A DNA stretch of 60,000 nt from Nymphaea colorata (GCF_008831285.2 NC_045144.1:19733716-19793715), one strand, 5' to 3'; positions 24,705 through 37,279 are shown, numbered from the stretch's first letter. The notes: generated from the letters alone by a model not told the origin. Translations and numbers: made by a program.

Positions 24705-24845
24705 CAGATTTTATATATATATATATGTATATATGATAATTGAATGATGACTTTGGCTATCTAAAGTTACTCAGCAATCTTGATTGAAAGAAAAACAAAG
24801 AGAAAAACATATAAATAATACTATATATATATATATATATAATAC
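24705..24845 (+). mobile_element. TA-linked family copy with TA runs at both ends
   Basis: TA runs at 24712-24735 and 24823-24842 flank GATGACTTTGGCTATCTAAAG and GATTGAAAGAAAAACAAAGAG. TA at both ends suggests the runs belong to the element's termini. Confidence 0.4.
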
Positions 24846-25481
24846 CACAGTGATTATAAAGCTCCTTTTAATATGTCAACGACAGTTCATAACTTTTTTA
24901 TTCTTGGCATTGTTCTTGAACAGTGGATTGAGAATTGAATAGACATGTAACTTCCTTTGATCAGCCTCACTTGTGACACTTGAATCCATTTGATCTCACC
25001 TTTTCCTTTTTTTTTTTCTCCTTTTGGGAATGAAGGAACAATCAATGCCATTATGCGTTCTCCACAATCTTTTAAATCCACAGCATATCTTACATCCTGT
25101 TCTCGCAGTTGGATTTTACATATCGAATATATTTTGTTGCCCATTTGCCAAAATTTCTTGGGTTTATAGACCTTAGTTGCTTTTTTTCTTTTTCGGTTCT
25201 CTTGATGGATCAAGGATTGCTTATGGCTAACCCTAGCCATCATGCCAACCCTAGCCTGTGCATCTATTTTTTATATAAACCTGTCATTGTTAAATTTTGT
25301 TATATTATATATATATATATATATATATATGCCTTTCATTTCGGCCCAACCCTAGGAGTATAGGCTTTTGTCGTGGACTTATTCATATGTGAGGTTTATA
25401 GAGGTTGACACCCACTGTGATTAGGGTCGTGACCGTCTGCCGAGCTACCCCTTTCAACACCAGTGCACGAACCCTCTCATG

Positions 25482-25718
25482 ACCAGGGGCGGAGCTAGGA
25501 TATTGTTGTTGTGAGGGACTAACAGTCCTACGATCTGCCAAATAATATTTTTTAAAAATCTTCACTGGGGCCAATCCTTGTTTTTCAAGAAAAAAAAAAA
25601 AAGTACCAGGGTCAAACAGAAACTTTTAAAAAAAAATTAACATGAAAATTTGTGTGTTTTTTTTTTTTGAATTTTTGAGGGCCATGGCCCCTGCTGGCCC
25701 CCTTCCCTCGCCCCTGCT
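25482..25718 (+). mobile_element. Tip100-like hAT MITE
   Basis: The left end CAGGGGCGGAGCTAGG and the right end, reversed, GCAGGGGCGAGGGAAGG are inverted. Established knowledge: CAGGGGCGGAG is the terminal repeat type of Tip100-like hAT elements. About 237 bases long, with an internal GGGTCAAA block shared with other copies here. Noncoding. Confidence 0.55.
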
Positions 25719-26662
25719 CGTAGCTTAGCTCTCTCTCTCTCTCTCTAAATCAGTAACTAAGGCAGATGTGGGTCATTGCCCACACAAATCTACCTCTATT
25801 ATTTAAGCATGCCTATCTTCTTATTTATTTATTTTTTTATATATAAGTTCCGTTTACAAATTAAAATTTAAACTACTAATACCTATTCTCAATAGCGAAG
25901 CTACCTTACAGCTGGGGTAGGCAACTGCCCACCCCAGCCTGAGTATACCATTACAAAAGTTTTACTATGATCATGCTGGACTCAGGCGCAGCGCGGGGAC
26001 CACACCATACTTAAGTCACTGTTCTATAGCCCAACATGTACCCAACCCATTGCAATAATAAGGCAGTTCAGTGTTCCTTAGTTAAAAATTTTTAACTCTG
26101 CCACAGCCTGTTCAGTGCAAATTTTTTGCTCTCCCTCATACTATATATATATATATATATATATACACGACATGAGTGGAGTAAAAAATTTCTAGTTAAA
26201 GAGCATTAATAATAAAGTTTAAATTTGTAAGGGACATCAACATGTAAATGAAAAACGTTGTCCTAAGGAGTCCATAGAAAATTTGGTCACACTTTGCGCC
26301 TCCATCCTCGCTTTGAATGGAGCATGTGCATGCATTACATTAACTAGCTTAATCGATCGGTCAATACCTTCGTTGCTTACAGAGTCATGCAAACGATGTC
26401 ATATCAATTTGTGACTCCATTTTAACATATTTTCTACGGGTTGCTTCCTGTTGTCAATCATCTTGTTCTTTTTTATTGAATTGATTTCCAATAGTAAGAA
26501 CCTCATGTAAAAGGCACGCGCAGTGGAGAGAGAGAGAGAGATGATAGTGCAGGATGTCTAGAACGATCTATTGCTTTAACTTGTACAACATTTCTTACAT
26601 ATATTCAAATGAGACGACCAGGAAGCAACTTTACGTCAAATTTGTTGAATATAAGGATGGTG

Positions 26663-26706
26663 GCCCCATTGGAGAGAAATCAGTGCCCCATTGGAGAGAA
26701 ATCAGA
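26663..26706 (+). repeat. 22-base tandem duplication
   Basis: GCCCCATTGGAGAGAAATCAG occurs twice in direct succession, at 26663 and 26685. Confidence 0.9.
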
Positions 26707-27210
26707 TTTCTTCGTTTGGCTTGTTCAGAACTGGGTCCTACCATAATGAACATCTCCCTCTCTCTCTCTCTCTCTCTGGAACGATTAACTATAGTTTTTT
26801 TCTCATCACGTCAATGGAAGAAGAAATTCTCCTTCACTGTGTCCCTTTGTGGAGTTACAGTGGAAGAAGATGGATGATAAGATGAAGAAGACGACGCGAA
26901 TGGTATGTGGTGGAGTAAATCTGAACGTCTAGTGGGTTCTGTGTGGGTCAGGATCTCGGCCAACCTTTGGTTGAGTAGAGAGAGAGAGAGAGAGATTATG
27001 ATGGATGAGGAAGGATAGTCGGATAGATAGAGAGCTGCTAGCCCTTTGTTTACATCACTTGCAGTTGAAGAAAGAGCGCAGCCGATGGTGATCTTCGTCT
27101 GTCCATCTCGGCTGCGGCCGTCAGCCCCCGCAGCTGCCTGCTGACTTACTCAACTCCTCCTCTATCATGACATGTTGCCTCCATGCCCAACCAACTGCAG
27201 CTTGCACCCA

Positions 27211-27275
27211 CACACACATACACATGGAGAGAGAGAGAGAGACACACACATACACATGGAGAGAGAGAGAGAATA
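27211..27275 (+). repeat. Duplicated CACA/GA unit
   Basis: A unit of CACACACATACACATGGA followed by a GA run is present twice, next to more CA repeats. Confidence 0.85.
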
Positions 27276-27606
27276 CACATCTATGCATGCATGTACACAC
27301 ACATACACAATATTCACAAAAAATTAATAGCGTCCAATGAAAAGCTCCAGTCTAACTAGTTAGACCGGCACTAGGGAAAGTAAGTTTGATTTTTATGGGT
27401 GCTATTCTTGAACTACACACGACGACACTTTAATTGCCTGGCGTATTTCTCCTACTCAAACCTTAAACTAGTCTTAAACTCCAAAAACCAAGATTCCCCT
27501 CTCTTCCAATTGACATAAGTTTGATGGGTTTTTCATTTTTCTTTTCCATTGAATTTTCTTTGTTTTTGGACAAGTATTTGACATAAAACAACTGAATATT
27601 TCTTCC

Positions 27607-27654
27607 TCTCTCTCTCTCTCTCTCTCTCTCTTTATATATATATATATATATATA
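27607..27654. repeat. (TC)n(TA)n microsatellite
   Basis: TC run joined to TA run. Confidence 0.95.
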
Positions 27655-28155
27655 AAATGTCTGAAAAGGCCATGCATGACCCCTTTCATTGATTGCCATG
27701 TTCTTGTGCATGTCTCTCCTCATAAAAGCTAGTATTTTCATGGCGGACGAGACAAGTTATTTTAAATGCGCTCCGTCTCAGTCACGGGTAACGTGTGACA
27801 GAGTGTTAAAATTAAATTCCTTCATTGACTTGGCAAAGCATGCCCATGGGGTCGAAGCGGCCCCATGTTTGGCCTTGGTAAATAAATTGCCCAAGTCCTT
27901 TTAAAACTACTCTTCTCACTATTAAATTTGGCATTGTTCAATGCTTTTCATTATTTCTTTTGACCGCAATTTTTTTGTTTTTCTTATATATTCATCTGTC
28001 TTTATTATTTGTTGTATATAACATCATTTTTGGGCCATAAAATATGAATATATTTAATTTGAATTGGATATCCAATTGAACCGTTTCAAAATAAATGGGC
28101 TTATCGGATTTGCATAGCTGATTTCTTATGCAAATCCAAATCAAATTATTAAACT

Positions 28156-28215
28156 GGAGTTGAGTCTTCTCATCATGTATTCTGTGGAGTTGAGTCTTCT
28201 CATCATGTATTCTGT
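28156..28215 (+). repeat. Perfect 30-base tandem duplication
   Basis: The unit GGAGTTGAGTCTTCTCATCA plus TGTATTCTGT occurs twice with no change, so it is probably recent. Confidence 0.95.
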
Positions 28216-29099
28216 CGAAAGCTCAGGTTACCCGGAGTTTTATACGAGACATGTACCTCAAGTATTGAACTCTTGACCTTCTCAATTCGAGATGCATCTC
28301 GGGTTATTAAATTATTGACGTGCATTATAAGTACTCCAATCCTCTTTCTTGATGGGGGACCGAGGGCCGCTGAGGGTAAAATGGTAATTGTACTTATAAA
28401 ATTGAGGTCCTGTGAATTGAGTTGTGACATTAAATCTTAAATTATTTAAACCTCATCTACTTTCATCTTGACCTGGGACTTGGGGTATCAAGCTTGGGAG
28501 TTAATGGCATTCAAGAAGGAACACTAATAATTTTCACTAAATCAACTTTCCAAATACCTTCACATCTCTTTGGTCCTCGACCGAAAAAAAAAAAAAGACT
28601 AAAGCAAGAATTATTATAATTTAATTAAATAAATATAAATATTATTCATTAAATATATAAAAATTTAAATTTCAATTTTAAAGTTTTTTTTTTGTTCATA
28701 AATATTGCTTATTGGAGCAGCGGAAATTTTACGAAACGGACGACATGCAATGGGCAATCAGGTGGAGGGGAAGAGGGGGAAGGACAAGTGGGACCCACAG
28801 AGAAGACCTGGTGTGCTTCATGTTGGAAGATAAGCGAGCAAGGGCGCTGTCTGCTGACGGTGGAGCATGCTGAAACGTGGAGCACTCCCATTCGCCTTTG
28901 GGCCTACGCAAGGGCCCCACTAAACCGCTAGTGGTCAACATCCTTGACCTCACGGTAAGTCACCTCCGGCAACCTACGCGGGGCGTAGGTGACAGGCAGC
29001 CACACTCTTATAGGTCCGAACGCTCCCCTTGTCCACACCAACCTTCCGGAACACCTCCCTTTCTCTCTCTAAATCCCATTTCCTTTTCATAACTTTGGG

Positions 29100-29101
<2 letters not shown>

Positions 29102-29149
<48 letters not shown>

Positions 29150-29290
29150 ATGATGATTTTGGTGTTTTAGAGTCATTTATCATGACCGAACAATCCAATA
29201 AAGTAAATGGTTAGGAAGAAAAACAAGAAAAAAAAATTTTGATAGACACATTTTTCTTTTTTTTTTTTCTGAATCATTCATTTGCTTTTG
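29102..29290 (+). mobile_element. (TA)n plus a conserved downstream block (TA-linked family)
   Basis: A TA run at 29103-29147 is followed by GATGATTTTGGTGTTTTAG, AGTCATTTA, GACCG and AATGGTTAGGAAGAAAAACA. The same order follows TA runs at 21381, 24712 and 34586. A separate TA run lies at 29330-29368. Confidence 0.5.
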
Positions 29291-29325
29291 ATGGTAGATG
29301 ACCCAGTAACTCTAGATACCGAAGT

Positions 29326-29374
<49 letters not shown>

Positions 29375-30101
29375 CAGAAAATGTGTAGGATGTGGATGAG
29401 AAAATTCTTTGGTCTTCATTAAAGGAATGAGGGATGTCTTTAGTCAAAGGAAAAGTACTTCGTTCTGCTACCATTAAGCTGGAATTCAATAGTTTGAGAC
29501 CAAGCGGTACGTCTCTTTGGCAACTCTGGCAGGATTCCACCAAACGCTCCCCTTTACAATCCGCAAAAGAAGGAAAAGAGGATGAACAATTAATTAGCGG
29601 AGGACTGTTTTTTCTACCATTAGAGCGTGAAAGATTGAAACTCTGGGATGTTTTAAATGATTAGGGTTCACGAAATCACAACACAGCAGCTGGTGAATTT
29701 TGAGGATTGCCAACGCCATTCATGAACTCAGTAAATTCTGGTAGTTGATCCATATTTTAAGTGCAGTAAATCAGTTAGCTTCGCCATCTGCCACGGCCGC
29801 GCTCTGTTACTAAAGATCTTAGGTCCAACATGGACTGAGTTCATCTTTTAACTTCAACTGTAGATCTGAGAACTGTGGATTTAAAATTTTTGGTATATGT
29901 GAATTTTTTGTGGATTTCAAGTTGGAAATGAGGGGAAATTCTAACTTGAGATTCATAAATTACAAATTCATGATGTAATTCATGAATCATTCTAATGAAA
30001 AATTTCATTTCACTTCTAAAAAACAATGATCTAAAATCACAATTAGACCTTAATCACCCATCAAATAACAACTATTTTCCATTCGTGGGACATAGTGATG
30101 T

Positions 30102-30497
30102 TGTTGGATAGTGGCCACTGAGTTCTGTCTGAACATCTCGTAGTTACGAGATTAACTTGAAAACAATTTGCAAATAAAAGACAATTATCAATAAATTAAG
30201 ATTTATCTTTACATGTTTTCTCTCTGTCAAACTCTCTCACACCCTAACCGCCCGCTAGGATTGAGGGAAACCTATGAGGCTGGCCTATTTGTGCCCAGTA
30301 ACTCTCAGAATTAGGGATTAATCTCTAGGTTGATTGCCGTAGAGGAGCGTCATAGAAGGAAACACGAGAATCATCACCTTCTTCCCGTTTTGTTTTACTT
30401 CATCTTCTTCCTCTGCCTCTAGACGCACGTGTACTCATCTTGGAGCATCCGGTGGTGAACCTGTTGAGGAGATTGAGATGCCGTTCTGTTGCCTTCA
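30102..30497 (+). mobile_element. Copia-type LTR (5' LTR of a truncated LTR retrotransposon)
   Basis: The segment starts TGTTGGATAG and ends TTCA one base before a canonical primer-binding site. A 396-base length suits a copia LTR. No 3' LTR, gag or pol reading frame follows in the next kilobases, so only the 5' end survives. The start is set by the TGTTGG motif and could be a few bases off. Confidence 0.65.
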
Positions 30498-30498
30498 G

Positions 30499-30510
30499 TG
30501 GTATCAGAGC
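30499..30510 (+). mobile_element. Retrotransposon primer-binding site (initiator Met tRNA)
   Basis: TGGTATCAGAGC is the standard complement of the 3' end of plant initiator methionine tRNA, used by most copia and many gypsy elements to prime minus-strand DNA. Its position one base after the LTR end is typical. Confidence 0.85.
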
Positions 30511-30960
30511 TTAAGAATACAATTACACAACCTATTACAACTTGTGTCGTAAAAAGATGGAAAAAGAAAGACACTTTTATGCAAATTGAAACATTGCAGA
30601 ATGTTGTTATGAGACATCAAAAAGCAACCATGGCACCCTACAGAGATAAGAAGAAGGGTGGAGACTTCTGCTCTCAACCAAGTGGGAGGATAAATTACTC
30701 ATTATAAATAAATAAACCAAAATTGCCGGCCAGGCTAAACGGAACGGATCTGAACGGGGAGTGAACTCGACTCACTTCTCAACCCTCTTTGGTGTCTAGC
30801 AACATAATATCAGAAATCGAGGCCAGGCAACCCAAACACAAGAAACCAATAGCTCATGAAAAGGAAGCGACTTCCAAGAGAGGGAGGGTGATGTAATAGA
30901 GAAGGGAATTTGCAGAGGGATGTAAGGGGGAAGGCAGCAGCCTCCTTGAAGTCAGTGCAG
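30511..30960 (+). mobile_element. Short internal remnant after the primer-binding site
   Basis: Downstream of the primer-binding site there is only a 72-codon frame and AT-rich DNA, with no gag motif such as a CCHC knuckle. I take it as the decayed internal part of the element; the right border is not defined. Confidence 0.3.
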
Positions 30961-31330
30961 CAAATGTGAAGTGGAAGAAAGGAAGGGGCTAAGAAGTACA
31001 GCTTAAATTAATGAAGCTCAGGGATGAATGAAGAAGCAACAACATGGGAAGAAGAGGAGCGATCTCGCTCCCCAAGACCCCTTCTATATTCTCATTCCCT
31101 CATCATTCCATTCTCTCTGCCACTGAATGAGATGTGGGGAGCTGCAATTAATGGCAGAGAATTAATGGAGGAATAGGGATTTGTGAAGGGGAAGACGAGG
31201 AGGAGTTGGAGGAGGAAGAGGAGGCTGTTGCTTCACGGATTTGGCTTAGGCTTCGTGGGTCGTCTGACTTCGGCCCCATCGCCGCTACCGAGACGGTCGA
31301 CTCCTTGGGATCGTCCAGTCCCCGGGAAAC
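30960..31330 (-). repeat. RQATSSS repeat family, copy 1
   Basis: On the minus strand the unit carries GTGAAGCAACAGCCTCCTC and CTTCACAAATCCC, with a 69-codon frame that reads IREATASSSSS. Flanking plus-strand landmarks, GAAGAAGCAACAAC, CATTCTC runs and TTGCACATGCAC, recur in the other copies at 35.0 and 45.0-45.5 kb. Nature unknown. Confidence 0.45.
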
Positions 31331-31789
31331 GCGCTTGCACATGCACTGTGAACCCACTTGCTAGAGTTTCGACTTTTTTTTTCCCCTTTTTTTAGGGTGA
31401 TGGTTTGAACTCAGGATTAGTTAAGTGTGGATCGGCCGCGTTTGATTGTCCTGAAGAAGTTTTCTTCCATGTAAAAGTTGTCTTCGGTCCACAAGCAAGT
31501 GTCAAACGTGAGAGCTCATGTGGTAAATTGTCTGCACCAACTTGCATAAATTGTCTTATTTGAATCTAGATACATCCTTTAACTTTTATGTTATACTTGA
31601 AGTACATGGATCAGATATGACATGCTTTTGCTGACATGACAAAGGATTCGCTCATCAAATCAACGATCTTAGGCATTAACGAAACTTGGGGGGCACTTAT
31701 TCAATATTTATAATTTTTTGAAGCACTTACATGTATAACAATCAAATATATCAAAATATTAATATATATATTAAATTAATTTTGTGATG

Positions 31790-31840
31790 CTGGTATGGGC
31801 AACTGCCCGCACAAGCCACCATGTGGCTACGCCAATGATC
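31790..31840. mobile_element. Relic of the CATGTGGCTACGCC family
   Basis: GGGCAACTGCCCGCACAAGCC then CATGTGGCTACGCC matches the other copies. Another relic lies 250 bases further on, at about 32078-32116. Confidence 0.35.
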
Positions 31841-32789
31841 TTAGGTCGATCTCTTTTTGGGTACCTTTTTGCATTGAGAAAATGTTTGATTTAAGACTAG
31901 TGGAAAGTGTTTTTGATCTAGATCTGTTCTCAAATCCTGAGGATTTTACATACAATCCAATGTAAACTATTCGTGCACCTTAACAAAAAATCTTTAGCTT
32001 TAATGGAGTGGTTAAACATTTTTTGCTTAGAGGTACTCGGAACCATTTGGGATATCTAGAATTCTGATGTGAAGTGAGGACTTGCCGGCAAGCCCACATG
32101 TAGCTCTGCCACTGAATGGAATGATCTTCATCGGGTAGATTATGTCTAAATCAGCTTATTCTAATCGAATTTACCAAAAAACTGATTCAATCGATAGACC
32201 AACAAAGAGGTGCCATGTGCCAGGCACTGTTCATTTATTTCGCTTAAATAATTGCAGAGATTTCCTATTTTTTAATTATTTTTAAAGGTAATTTTTCATT
32301 TCCTTTTGTCAGTATCTATATTTCCGATATTTGTTCATGTGTTACATTTTGATGAGCAAGAACGAGCAGAATTTACAAGTCCGCGTAGTAAAAATTGGTT
32401 TTGAAATGCGACAAGACATACTCAAAAGGTAATCTTTGAAAAACAAGCGAGAAAATAAGTAAAACCATTAAACATAAGAAAGCTCTTAAAAAATATGTCA
32501 ACAATAAATAAAAACTTGCCATATATATGAAACCTCCATAATTATTCTCATTTATTTTATTCCACGATCATAACCGTGCTTTGCTTCAAACTTTTGGCTT
32601 TAGCAGTGTATGCATTATATATATCTATAGTTTCCATGCGACCAATAAATTATTCCACGTCCCTTCTCGTTGCTTCTCCTTGCTTCTTTCGTAGGCTTAT
32701 CAAGATATATTTCACGGCAAATTCACTAACAGTCCAAAGGGTCGACTCATACCAGCTGGCTCATGTCTTCAAGCAACCTGGGACCCATT

Positions 32790-32790
<1 letters not shown>

Positions 32791-32849
<59 letters not shown>
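32791..32849. repeat. (TA)n(GA)n microsatellite
   Basis: TA run then GA run; a further short TA run lies at 32977-33000. Confidence 0.95.
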
Positions 32850-34044
32850 TAAAGCTAAAATTTCATTGGTGAATGAAACATAAAGCATTGGTAATTTTAC
32901 TTGTACCATAAACCATCACTAATGCTTTAATTGTTACTTTTTCTTAAAGATAGACTGTAATGTTCAACCATTTAGCTATATATATATATATATATATATT
33001 ATTGCATGATCAAACAGTGTCCAATCTTTTACGTTTGGCTTTTGCCACTGGCTCAACTAGAAGGGAGCGGATGCATGTTGTCACATTTCGTTAATGCATG
33101 CATTAAATGTCTTCTACATATTCTATGAAGGCAAGAAATGTGTGTATTTATATTCTATGTGGGAGCAAAACGTCCCACGTCTCTTCTCCTTGGTTCCCTT
33201 TCATGCCAATGCCTTTGTCACTCTTAAAATAATTTAACTTATTAACTCTTTTTCAAAAGGGCATCTTTATAAAGTTGATGGTATTAAATTGTTGGTAATG
33301 GTACATGGCACAACTTAAAAGCCATATACAATTTTTATAATATGTGCACCAAATATAAGCTCTCTGTAATAACATTAAAAGTACACTGACATTCACCTAA
33401 AAAGGTTGTTTGGTAGTAACAATTTGTATAATTTGGCACACTGACATTCATATTCTAGTGTTCTATTAACTTTTGTCACATGGGTACCTCTTTAGTGTTT
33501 TCCGAAGAGAGAGAAAGCCATAAAGATGATTTGGTAGTGTCAAGAACATGCTCATTATTCTTTTCCCTTGTTGGAGCTTCGTCATCACTCATTTATATAC
33601 GCGCATATGTTACCGATCCGATGGTATTAAACAAATATTCGCGCTTAATAATGTGAACATATGAGCCGAACATTCCAAGTTAAGGGACCATTTTTGTATT
33701 CCCTGCAAATGTCAGACGCTCATGTGCATGGCTTTCGTGGATGAATGATTGAGTCCGTCAACCGGGTCGGGTCTATGTTGATCCAGTGTTTTCCCTGATC
33801 CGCCTCTCAGCCAGAACCGGGTTTTGGTTTAAATTGGATCGATACAATATAATCAATCCAAAAGTGGATCCATAAAAGTTTAGTATCTGAGGCATATTCC
33901 AGTGATAGTCAGCGAAGATCCGCGTTAATGACAACCGCATGTCAGAAGATCGTGGCGCAAAATGTCACATAAGATGGGTTAATTTAATAAGTTGTGTAGA
34001 AAAACATTAGAAATAGGCAAAAGAATAACTCACTTATAAAGACC

Positions 34045-34410
34045 TAGCAGAGTCAGCTTGGGGTTGACTCGAACTCACTTGTATAAACTTGACTCAAGCT
34101 CGATTCGTTCGACTCTCGAGCTTAACTTAAGCTTGAGTTATTAACGAGTCGAGTTTGAATTGAAGGAACTCCACTTGTTTAAACTTGACGCGACACAGCC
34201 ATGTAACCGATTTATTGAATTATTTTGTTTAAGAAATTACGATAATTTTTTTTTTAAGTTTTGCTTTACAGCCATATGTTGGCTTGAGTTTCTCTTTCTC
34301 AGCCTCGTGAACTTAAACGAGTTGAGAGCGAGATTAACTCGAGCTCGAGCCAGCCTCAAGCCTATCAATTCATGAGTCAAGTTGAGCTCGAGCTCGTGTT
34401 CGGCCTTAAG
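34045..34410 (+). mobile_element. Degraded GAGTCGAG-family fragment
   Basis: Clusters of CTCGAGCTTAAC, GAGTCGAG and GAGCTCGAGCTCGTGTTC type sequence mark both sides of an AT-rich centre. The family motif is clear, the borders are not. Confidence 0.45.
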
Positions 34411-34585
34411 CATGCCAGTAAAAAGTATCGTGAGTAGCGCCATATTTTTGAGTCAGGGCTAATAAACATATTTAGTAACGTAGGTACTAACTTCATCTGT
34501 GCCATTAAAGGGAGAGATTTTTATTGATAATCTTTTTTCTTGTCACTCAAGATCCATATAATTTCACTGACTCATATTTGTTTTA

Positions 34586-34705
34586 TATATATATATAAAA
34601 TGAGCAAATGGTGATTGTAATTGAATCACTCAACCCACTTATGAAGGAGATCTGATCTTTTTTTGTTAATGGTTGGTAGAAAAACAAGAAAAAAACAGAC
34701 ATTTT
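34586..34705 (+). mobile_element. TA-linked family copy, shorter
   Basis: A short TA run, GGTGATTGTAATTGAATCAC and AATGGTTGGTAGAAAAACAAG keep the family order with changes. Confidence 0.4.
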
Positions 34706-34999
34706 GATCAAACTACCTTGTGACACGGTTAATAACAAGAGTTACCATTCAATTTCTTACATATATTATATATTTAAATATATGTTTGAATCTCAGTCAT
34801 ATCAAAGACATCCAAAAAGAATTAGAAAAAAAAGAGAAGAAAACACTTCCGGCCTGACTCCAGCGGAGATTCAACAGACAACCCGAGTCAAAATGGAAAA
34901 GTAAAAGAATAAATTACTCCAGTCGACAAACTGTGAGGTGATAGGTAAGAAATCTAGAGAGAAAGCAATACGAAGCGTATCGAAAGGGAAGAAATTAAG

Positions 35000-35290
35000 A
35001 AGATGGCTTCTCGAAGTCCGCGTCTCTAAATATAAAGAAGAAACGAGCGAGCAGCAAAATTAAAGCCACGGTTAAGCACTTAAGCGTTCAATTCTGAATA
35101 TTCTCATTCTCTTCCATTCTCAGATCAGAGGTGAATCCTTCATGATCTTGGACTAATTTTAAAGTGAATGGGGATCTGTGAAGGGAGGAGGATGTTGCTT
35201 GACGCATTTGGCATATGGAGCTTGTCTCCCTCTTTCTCTCCGCCACTCCCTTTTCTTTACTGATCCCCATGCTCTCTCTTTCTCATGTAA
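35000..35290 (-). repeat. RQATSSS repeat family, copy 2
   Basis: It contains ATGCGTCAAGCAACATCCTC on the minus strand (frame MRQATSSS) and ATTCTCATTCTCTTCC on the plus strand, with a TATA-like CTAAATATAAAG at about 35027. Same order as copies 1, 3 and 4. Confidence 0.45.
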
Positions 35291-35706
35291 AGCAAAAGTG
35301 GACGCAGAGAGGATTAATGCAGAAGACAAAGAAGAAAGGAGTGTCCCTCAAGTAAAGATCAACAGTAAACTAATCCCTAGTATCTCTCTCTCTCTTTCTG
35401 TTTGACAATTTTTTGAGATGTGCAGACACTATGATTAGAAGAAATACAGAAGGTTAACCTTTTTTAAAGTCACAGACAAAATGTTGGTTCAGTAAGAACA
35501 AATGTGATTAAAATACTTATGGAAACCTAAATTAACATCAATTTTGAAACATAGTCGCTACATCTTGGTTCTTATGTCATTTTCATTTAATGGTAACGCC
35601 AATAATATATAATTGATAGTTAACAACTAATTCTGAGACAACTCAAACAACCTTCTCTTCCACTCCCTTCACTAATTAACGCTCAATGGTTAAGTACCCA
35701 TGAAAG

Positions 35707-35770
35707 CCAATATATATATATATATATATGAAGGGAGAGAGAGACAGACAGAAGAGCTGGTAACTACCTG

Positions 35771-35841
<71 letters not shown>
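35707..35841. repeat. Two TA runs and a GA run
   Basis: TA at about 35709-35729 and 35772-35804, the second leading into a long GA run to 35841. Confidence 0.93.
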
Positions 35842-35849
<8 letters not shown>

Positions 35850-35861
35850 TGTGTATTTTCA

Positions 35862-36090
35862 GGTCAATGGGCTGTCATTTTCACCAGCAGAGCAGCTTAT
35901 ATAACGTTTGGCATAAGCAATTATCGTATCAAAAGATTCGTAAAACAAGGAAAAAGCAGACAATTGAGGTTGTAGTAATCAATCATAATCAGTGATTTGG
36001 TAATTAATTCACCTAATTGATGAAATTGGAGTGCAAATATGGGTTTTTAGCAGTGCACCAACATGCACGCCAGTGACGTGTTGGCCTTCT
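35862..36090 (+). repeat. Dispersed duplicate of 47965-48170
   Basis: GGTCAATGGGCTGTCATTTTC followed by ACCAGCAGAGCAGCT is matched by GGTCAATGGTTGTCACTTTC and ACCAGCAAAGCAGCTG at 47968; TGCACCAACATGCACGCCAG further on parallels TGCACCAAATTTGCACGTCAG. Confidence 0.4.
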
Positions 36091-36591
36091 CTTTAGATAA
36101 TGACCGTTTCTTCCATTGACTCGTCCATTTGGCTGCACGCTCATATAACCTTTTTCGTTTTCAAGTTTCTAATGAATTAAAACAGATTTTATCCTATTTT
36201 TACTGTAAAAATTAATAATCTGGATCTGTTGTATGAGATCTTGTGAACATAGCTTCATGTCCCGGATCAGATATGAGTTTCATGTTCAGAAAAAGTATCC
36301 AAAGCTTATGGAGCGGGATGAGTCACGGATGCACGAGTTAAAGCACAACAAAGACGGCATGCCGAGGTACCAAAAAACAGACCTTGTACCCAAAGAAGAG
36401 ATTGAATGGGATCTTCGGCTATCTACCGGATGGTGGATCTCCTCTGCTCACTCCAAATAAATCCAAGCCTGGAATGAATTACAACAGATTCAATCTTAAA
36501 TGGTGAATCTGAATTGCAGGTCTATATTTAAAAACGTAAATGGATCAAATCGCTGAACTGTTTTCCCACACAATTAACTGGACATGGCAAA

Positions 36592-36594
<3 letters not shown>

Positions 36595-36636
<42 letters not shown>
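36595..36636. repeat. (TA)n microsatellite
   Basis: About 21 TA units. Confidence 0.95.
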
Positions 36637-36638
<2 letters not shown>

Positions 36639-36866
36639 ATCGGATTAAGAACGGAGGCAATCATATGTGATATTGGGCCCCTCGTGCTAGTTAGATTATC
36701 TGAATTTGGTTTTGGAAAATATGATATAAATCTTAATCAAAATCCAAACAGAAAAAGTTGCATCGAGTCATGTCCTAAACCATTACTTCCCCAGCTGTCT
36801 ACATAATTGGGAAATTATCATCTCATTAAGAACCACGTGATTGAGAGTCAATATATGTCCGCCAGT

Positions 36867-37278
36867 TAGGGTGAACAACGAGTCAAGCCACTTGAGCTCT
36901 GTGAACGAGTTAGAGCCGAGTTATTTGCTTAACGAGTTGAGCTCGAGTTCATGAGTTGGCTCGTTCAAAAAATCGAGTTGAGATCGAGTTCACTGAACTC
37001 AACCTGTTAAAGGTTGGCTTGGTTCGAAAATGATGTCTAGCAATTTTTTAAATATCTGATTTTTTTAATTAAAAAACCGCTATATTGATGTTAATTAATT
37101 ATGCAAGTTTTTACAAAGCTCATTCAAGTTTGTCGAGCCTTAATCGAGTCGAGCTCGAGCTGAACATGCAACTGCCGAGTCGAGCTCGAGATATGCTCGG
37201 GTTTAAGGTTTCCTACTCGCGCCGAGCTAGAGCTGGCTGGACTCAGGCTCAACTCGGCTCCTAAGCACTCCTACCCTA
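36867..37278 (+). mobile_element. hAT-like nonautonomous element, second copy of the GAGTCGAG family
   Basis: The element begins TAGGGTGAACAACGAG and ends CTCCTACCCTA, inverted TAGGGT termini. Its middle (GATGTCTAGCAATTTTTTAA, then TTAATTAATTATGCAAG) matches the copy at 22036-22335. No clear target duplication remains. Confidence 0.55.
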
Positions 37279-37279
37279 A

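Larger units (their letters stand above)
24000..30100. other. Gene-poor stretch made of relics, microsatellites and unassigned DNA
   Basis: Beyond the listed elements no exon-like segment was found. A slightly GC-rich patch at 28700-28990 has only short frames without family resemblance. Confidence 0.5.
31340..34040. other. Intergenic, nothing beyond listed relics
   Basis: AT-rich DNA with frequent stops. Short frames such as 32576-32791 show no conserved motif. Confidence 0.5.

Noticed and set aside
27211-27275. A CRISPR-like direct repeat
   Set aside because: Only two units of simple CA/GA sequence in a plant genome; a microsatellite doubling.
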